Assembly: GCF_022430545.2 (NCBI RefSeq)
Contig: NZ_CP092488.2
Location: 1,612,001-1,676,000, forward strand
Origin: Mycobacterium paraterrae
GTDB taxonomy: Bacteria > Actinomycetota > Actinomycetes > Mycobacteriales > Mycobacteriaceae
DNA length: 64,000 nucleotides
Direction: 5' to 3'
The notes under the pieces are model-generated. The model ran no database searches. It was not told the origin of the DNA and was given only the letters and a program-made list of their open reading frames with translations. This document shows positions 60,252-64,000 of this stretch, in pieces (the stretch's first letter is position 1; each line of letters opens with the position of its first letter). The translations under genes and the position numbers were made by a program.

Positions 60252-60405
60252 GCCGCCCCTTCCGGGTATCCCCGCGACGCAACCGTCCTTGCGGCGTGCG
60301 CGGCGATAGAGCAGGGTTGATTACGACAAGCCGACCCGCCGCCAACCGCCCGCGAGCGGCCCGTCAGAGTTAGATCGGAATCGATCATCACCAGGAAGGA
60401 ACCTC

Positions 60406-61029
60406 GTGTCTGATTACACCTTGCCCGATTTGGACTGGGACTATGGAGCCCTGGAACCCCACATCTCGGGTGCGATCAACGAGCTTCACCACGACAAGCA
60501 CCACGCCACCTACGTCAAGGGCGCCAACGACGCCATCGCCAAGTTGGAAGAGGCGCGCAGCAAGGACGACCACTCGTCGATCCTGCTCAACGAGAAGAAC
60601 CTCGCCTTCAATCTGGCCGGCCACGTCAACCACGTCGTGTGGTGGAAGATCCTGTCCCCCAACGGTGGTGACAAGCCGACCGGTGATCTGGCGGCCGCGA
60701 TCGACGACGCGTTCGGCTCCTTCGACAAATTCCGCGCGCAGTTCAGTGCGGTGGCCAATGGCATTCAAGGCTCCGGCTGGGCGGTGCTGGCCTACGACAG
60801 CCTCGGCGACAAACTGCTGACCTTCCAGGTGTACGACCACCAGACCAACTTCCCGCTGGGCGTCGTTCCCGTCTTGCTGCTGGACATGTGGGAGCACGCG
60901 TTCTACCTGGACTACAAGAACGTGAAGGCCGACTACACCAAGGCGTTCTGGAACGTCGTGAACTGGGAAGAGGTGCAGAAGCGTTACGCGGAAGCAACCT
61001 CGAAGGCCAAGCACCTGATCGCCAACTGA
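60406..61029 (+). CDS. sodA: Iron superoxide dismutase SodA
   Basis: 207 residues, Fe/Mn superoxide dismutase that is released from mycobacterial cells without a signal peptide and detoxifies superoxide. Metal ligands: His28, His76, Asp160, His164 ([13 protein letters not shown]). His145 in YDHQTNFP favours iron over manganese by analogy with M. tuberculosis. Start GTG with GAAGGAA upstream gives [21 protein letters not shown] strong hairpin follows 8 bp after the stop, so it is a monocistronic transcript. Confidence 0.97.
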   Translation: MSDYTLPDLDWDYGALEPHISGAINELHHDKHHATYVKGANDAIAKLEEARSKDDHSSILLNEKNLAFNLAGHVNHVVWWKILSPNGGDKPTGDLAAAIDDAFGSFDKFRAQFSAVANGIQGSGWAVLAYDSLGDKLLTFQVYDHQTNFPLGVVPVLLLDMWEHAFYLDYKNVKADYTKAFWNVVNWEEVQKRYAEATSKAKHLIAN

Positions 61030-61037
61030 TCTGAGCC

Positions 61038-61076
61038 CATTCAGGGCGCCGCGCTACGTGCGCGGCGCCCTGAATG
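61038..61076 (+). terminator. Strong hairpin after sodA
   Basis: Perfect 17-bp stem, CATTCAGGGCGCCGCGC, loop TACGT, GCGCGGCGCCCTGAATG, starting 8 bp after the sodA stop codon. No T-run, as is common for mycobacterial terminators. One of the longest perfect stems in the window. Confidence 0.8.
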
Positions 61077-61219
61077 CCGTTTCGGGCATGTTGCACTCCG
61101 TATTCGTCGCCGTTAGGTGCTCGTGTCCGCTTGCGAGCGGTGCCGCCCTGACGCATGCTGGGCGGATCGACCCACCGGCGTATCGCTGGATACCCGAATC
61201 GAGTGTGGCGGAGGGCGAA

Positions 61220-61753
61220 ATGGACAGTGGTTCAGGCCGGGCCGTCGAGGTGGCCCCTTTCCATTCTCAGGGTGCGCTGAAAGGCTTTGTGATTTCGGGC
61301 CGTTGGCCCGATTCGACAAAGGAATGGGCGCAGCTGTTAATGGTCGCTGTGCGGGTCGCCTCGTTGCCGGGATTACTCGACACCACAACGGTATTCGGCG
61401 TCCGTGAGGAAGTGCCGGAGGTGCCGATGCCGGGCACGGTCGGTTTGGTGCTCGCCGAAGGTCCGGTCGTCGGCGAATCCGCGATCCAGCCTGGCTATTT
61501 CGCTGATCACCAACCGCCCGCCTTGCTGATGCTGCATCCGCCGTCAGAGACGACGCCGTCGCTTCCCGAGTGCAACGGCGCGGCATCGGGTTGCGTACTT
61601 TTGCCGGGTTTGCCACATCTGGGTCTCGAACACCGCGCGGCGTGGGTCGAAGCGGAAGCCGACGGGACCATCACCTCGATGGTCAGCCGGGTGGGTGTCG
61701 ATCCCATCAGTCACCCCGACACAGCAATCCTCGCGATGCTGCTAGCCGCATAG
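61220..61753 (+). CDS. Conserved hypothetical protein, Rv3847 type
   Basis: 177 residues from ATG 61220 behind GGAGGG, the same length as M. tuberculosis Rv3847. No signal peptide or membrane helix. The C-terminal region has three short beta segments (GTVGLVLAEGPVV, PALLMLHP, WVEAEADGTITSM). Cytosolic and of unknown function. The frame starts further upstream (61058) but the extra residues overlap the sodA hairpin and are rejected. 467 bp separate it from espR. Confidence 0.8.
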   Translation: MDSGSGRAVEVAPFHSQGALKGFVISGRWPDSTKEWAQLLMVAVRVASLPGLLDTTTVFGVREEVPEVPMPGTVGLVLAEGPVVGESAIQPGYFADHQPPALLMLHPPSETTPSLPECNGAASGCVLLPGLPHLGLEHRAAWVEAEADGTITSMVSRVGVDPISHPDTAILAMLLAA

Positions 61754-62221
61754 GCATTCCGCTATCCGGAAACCGAAATAAAGGCAAAAGAACGAGTTTT
61801 CTGGCGTCTCGACCTTTTCTACCAAATATCTGGACTATTTGTCCGACATCCGCATAGCATCAAGCGGGCCGAGATTGGTGAATGCGGGTTCACTGCCTGC
61901 TCATTCACTTACTGCAGCAAATGTCGTTCGAGGCGACCGAACGGTTCGCGGCGGTAGCCACAATGAAGTCCGCCCGTGGCTAGCGTCGATCCAATAGTCC
62001 TCAAAACGATGAAAGCTCACACAGTTTCCTTAAAACTTCATGTGTATCTGCTGGACAACGGCTTCACGCGCTGAGAAGCGCGCTAGCCGCGACCATAATT
62101 ACCAACGCCGTCAATTTAATCGAGGTTTCGTACTTGGTTGCGGCGTTAACCCTGGCTACGATGATCAGCAAATACTTTCGAGCAGTTATACGATCTACCT
62201 AACTTGGTGGAGGTCTTATCG
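61754..62221. promoter_or_regulatory. espR upstream/leader region
   Basis: 468 bp without a gene, clearly more AT-rich than the surroundings (for example 61780-61830 and 62000-62045, with AAAACGATGAAAGCTC and TTCCTTAAAACTTC). In M. tuberculosis the espR promoter is long and bound by several regulators, including EspR itself and PhoP, so this interval is likely regulatory and transcribed as a long leader. No palindromic operator stands out. Confidence 0.6.
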
Positions 62222-62620
62222 ATGAGCACGACGTTTTCCGCCCGACTGAACCGGCTGTTCGACACGGTTTACCCGCCGGGACGGGGCCCGCATACCTCGG
62301 CCGAAGTGATCGCGGCGCTGAAAGCAGAGGGAGTCACGATGTCGGCTCCGTACCTCTCGCAGCTACGTTCTGGCAACCGCACCAACCCGTCGTCCACCAC
62401 GATGGCGGCCCTGGCTAATTTCTTCCGAATCAAACCCGCGTATTTCACCGACGACGAGTACTACGAGAAGCTCGATAAGGAGCTGTCGTGGTTGCTGGTG
62501 ATGCGAGACGAGGGTGTCCGTCGGATCGCCATGGGTGCCAGCGAGCTGTCACCGGAGTCACGGGAAGACGTCGTTCACCATGTCGAAGAGCTTCGTCGCA
62601 AGGAGCACCTGGACGCCTGA
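62222..62620 (+). CDS. espR: Nucleoid-associated regulator EspR
   Basis: 132 residues. EspR controls ESX-1 genes (espACD) and many cell-wall genes and acts as a nucleoid organiser through its dimer. N-terminal helix-turn-helix: FSARLNRLFDTVYPPGRGP, SAEVIAALKAEGVTMSAPYLSQLRSGNRTNPSSTTM in pieces; the C-terminal dimerisation domain is at about 80-132. ATG start 8 bp behind GGTGGAGG, a strong ribosome site. Matches Rv3849. Confidence 0.95.
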   Translation: MSTTFSARLNRLFDTVYPPGRGPHTSAEVIAALKAEGVTMSAPYLSQLRSGNRTNPSSTTMAALANFFRIKPAYFTDDEYYEKLDKELSWLLVMRDEGVRRIAMGASELSPESREDVVHHVEELRRKEHLDA

Positions 62621-62714
62621 CCGCGATCGGCCCAACCGGCACGGTTAGGGTTGGCCCATCGATGCCGCACCGGCACCGCGATAGCCGATGAGATTCCGGG
62701 GAGGTAGTGCGCGA

Positions 62715-63371
62715 ATGGGGCTGTTCGGCAAGCGAAAAACCCGCGCAACCCGCCGCGCCGAGGCCCGCGCTATCAAGGCCAAAGCCAAGCTCGAGGCCAA
62801 GCTGGCCGCAAAAAACGACGTTCGTCGCTTCAAAGCAGCGCAGCGAGCCGAAACCAAGGCGCTACGCGAGCGGTTGAAGTCCCAGCGTGAGAGCGACCAG
62901 ACCGCCCTTAAAGTCGCCGAAGCCAATCTGAAGGCGGTCCGCGAAGGAGCGCTGCTGTCGCCGACGCGCGTCCGCCGGTTGCTGACGGTGTCACGCCTGC
63001 TCGCCCCGGTTCTGGTGCCGGTGGCCTACCGCATCGCCACCGCGGCGCGGGGGCTGATCGATCAGCGCCGCGCCGACCAGCTCGGAGTGCCGCTGGCCCA
63101 GATCGGCCGATTCTCTGGAAGCGGTGGACGGCTCTCGGCGCGCATCGCCGGCGCCGAGCAGTCGCTGCGATCCATCCAGCAGAACAAGCCCAAGGATCCT
63201 GAAACCGGCCAGTTCGTGGCCGCGATCTCCGAACGACTCTCCGACTTGGCGGCCGCCGTCACCGCCGCGGAAAACATGCCGGCAGCCCGCCGCCGCGGCG
63301 CCCACGCCGCGATCACGCGCCAGCTCGACGAGATCGACGCCGACCTGATGGCACGCCTCGGATTGACCTGA
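62715..63371 (+). CDS. Conserved hypothetical protein, Rv3850 type (DUF6474)
   Basis: 218 residues from ATG 62715 (MGLFGKRKTRATRRAEARA), the M. tuberculosis length. Residues 1-75 are very basic and helical, probably coiled coil (KAKAKLEAKLAAKNDVRRFKAAQRAETKALRER in pieces). A hydrophobic stretch at about 100-120 (LLAPVLVPVAYRIATAARGL) may be a membrane-associated helix. The C-terminal part is helical. Function unknown. About 95 bp after espR in the same direction. Confidence 0.8.
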   Translation: MGLFGKRKTRATRRAEARAIKAKAKLEAKLAAKNDVRRFKAAQRAETKALRERLKSQRESDQTALKVAEANLKAVREGALLSPTRVRRLLTVSRLLAPVLVPVAYRIATAARGLIDQRRADQLGVPLAQIGRFSGSGGRLSARIAGAEQSLRSIQQNKPKDPETGQFVAAISERLSDLAAAVTAAENMPAARRRGAHAAITRQLDEIDADLMARLGLT

Positions 63372-63406
63372 GAACCGGACCCTCTGAAGACAGGAGCGCA
63401 ACCCCA

Positions 63407-64000
63407 ATGCCTTCTTCTCGCAGGATCATTCGCCGCAGCCTGATCGGAACGTCCGTGGCCGCGATGCTCTGCCTCGGCCCGGCCGCTGCGGCGTCAGCCC
63501 ATGTCCAGGCCAGCAGCGACGACGCGTCGCGAGGTGGCTACGCGACGGTTAGCTTCCAGGTGCCCAACGAGTCCACGACGGGTTCGCCGACCACGACGGT
63601 GACCATTGACCTGTCAAACGTCAGCGCCGTGCGGACCGAGACCAAGCCCGGATGGGACGCCAAGATCGACCGCGACGGCGACAAAGTTCGCTCGGTGACG
63701 TGGACCGCCGCACCAAACGCTGGCATCCCGGTCGACCAGTTCGACGTCTTCCGGATCACCGCAAAGCTGCCCGAGGCCGACTCGGTCAGCTTCCCCGCGA
63801 CCCAGACCTACGCCGACAACACCGAAGTGAAGTGGGACCAGGCAGCCACCCCGGGCGGTGCTGAGCCGGAACATCCCGCCCCGACGCTGGCGCTGTCCGC
63901 TGGCTCGGCATCGAAGTCTGCTCAACAGACGGCCCCGACCACCTCGGCCGCGCCCACTGCCAGTGCCAACCCGGCGGAACCCCAGCCGCGAAAGGTCGTG
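63407..64000 (+). CDS. YcnI-type (DUF1775) secreted copper-binding protein, truncated by window end
   Basis: ATG 63407 behind CAGGAG; open to the window end (about 198 codons seen, no stop). Signal peptide of about 31 residues (MPSSRRIIRRSLIGTSVAAM...AAAASA), cleavage giving a mature start His32 (AHVQASSDDASRGGYATVSF). The N-terminal His and Trp of the DUF1775 fold form the mono-histidine copper site in YcnI of Bacillus. Pairs such as VRSVTWTAAPNAGIP and PEADSVSFPATQTYADNTEVKW follow the family. Then a Thr/Ser/Pro/Ala linker begins, so a C-terminal membrane anchor is expected beyond the window. Confidence 0.85.
   Translation, partial: MPSSRRIIRRSLIGTSVAAMLCLGPAAAASAHVQASSDDASRGGYATVSFQVPNESTTGSPTTTVTIDLSNVSAVRTETKPGWDAKIDRDGDKVRSVTWTAAPNAGIPVDQFDVFRITAKLPEADSVSFPATQTYADNTEVKWDQAATPGGAEPEHPAPTLALSAGSASKSAQQTAPTTSAAPTASANPAEPQPRKVV

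Overview
The window is a stretch of mycobacterial chromosome, almost certainly from a slow-growing non-tuberculous Mycobacterium. The evidence is the GC-rich coding, the dense operons with 1-4 bp overlaps, the arabinogalactan/mycolate core locus (aftA-embC-embA-embB ... accD4-pks13-fadD32-culp6 ... fbpD-fbpA-aftB-ubiA-PAP2-glfT2-glf-erp), espR, and MIRU-type minisatellites. Gene order closely follows M. tuberculosis Rv3792 to Rv3850 (from memory), with several insertions and losses. The species cannot be fixed from the sequence alone.

Layout. 1-12270: end of aftA, then embC, embA and embB (arabinosyltransferases for arabinan and lipoarabinomannan). A 14-TM MFS exporter is inserted on the opposite strand between embC and embA, and a MIRU array lies in frame inside the 5' end of embC. 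12372-13442: two tiny CsbD-type/stress-type proteins and a secreted protein. 13561-23681: accD4-pks13-fadD32 (the mycolic condensation system) and the essential cutinase-like thioesterase. 23865-26092: an Eis-family acetyltransferase and a DMT permease, absent from this place in M. tuberculosis. 26510-35610: mycolyltransferases and galactan/arabinan assembly genes, the latter a tightly overlapping minus-strand operon. 35888-39579: erp, an LGFP/PGRP amidase and a secreted protein. 39891-45043: HAD phosphatase, three PlsC-type acyltransferases, a Rieske/metallo-beta-lactamase-fold protein and its small partner.

45126-50427: an FAD oxidoreductase, a TetR regulator with two matching 20-bp operators, a DUF2834 membrane protein, a diguanylate cyclase and serS. 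50516-57104: a membrane-anchored septum-type protein, a zincin, a Cys-rich mini protein, a phosphoglycerate-mutase-like phosphatase, pheA, an IdeR-boxed DUF2470 gene, a CPBP protein and an LCP protein. 57112-59610: glpQ1, a zinc-ribbon membrane protein whose ribosome site is supplied by a MIRU array, and a rhodanese. 59611-64000: a DnaA-box cluster, a mini membrane protein, sodA, an Rv3847-like gene, espR with a long AT-richer leader, an Rv3850-like gene, and a YcnI-type copper protein cut by the window end.

Together most genes build and export the mycolyl-arabinogalactan envelope. AftA/EmbA/EmbB/AftB use the decaprenyl-phospho-arabinose made via UbiA and the PAP2 phosphatase. Glf/GlfT2 build the galactan. 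FadD32/Pks13/AccD4 make mycolates and Ag85 attaches them.

The most unusual content is four separate tandem minisatellite arrays (51, 58, 57 and 53 bp units) sharing a GACGATGC...GAGGAG architecture. Each lies in the sense direction of its host transcription unit and abuts or enters a coding sequence. One is a protein-coding VNTR in embC. Another forms a chain of stop/start-coupled minipeptides leading into a gene.
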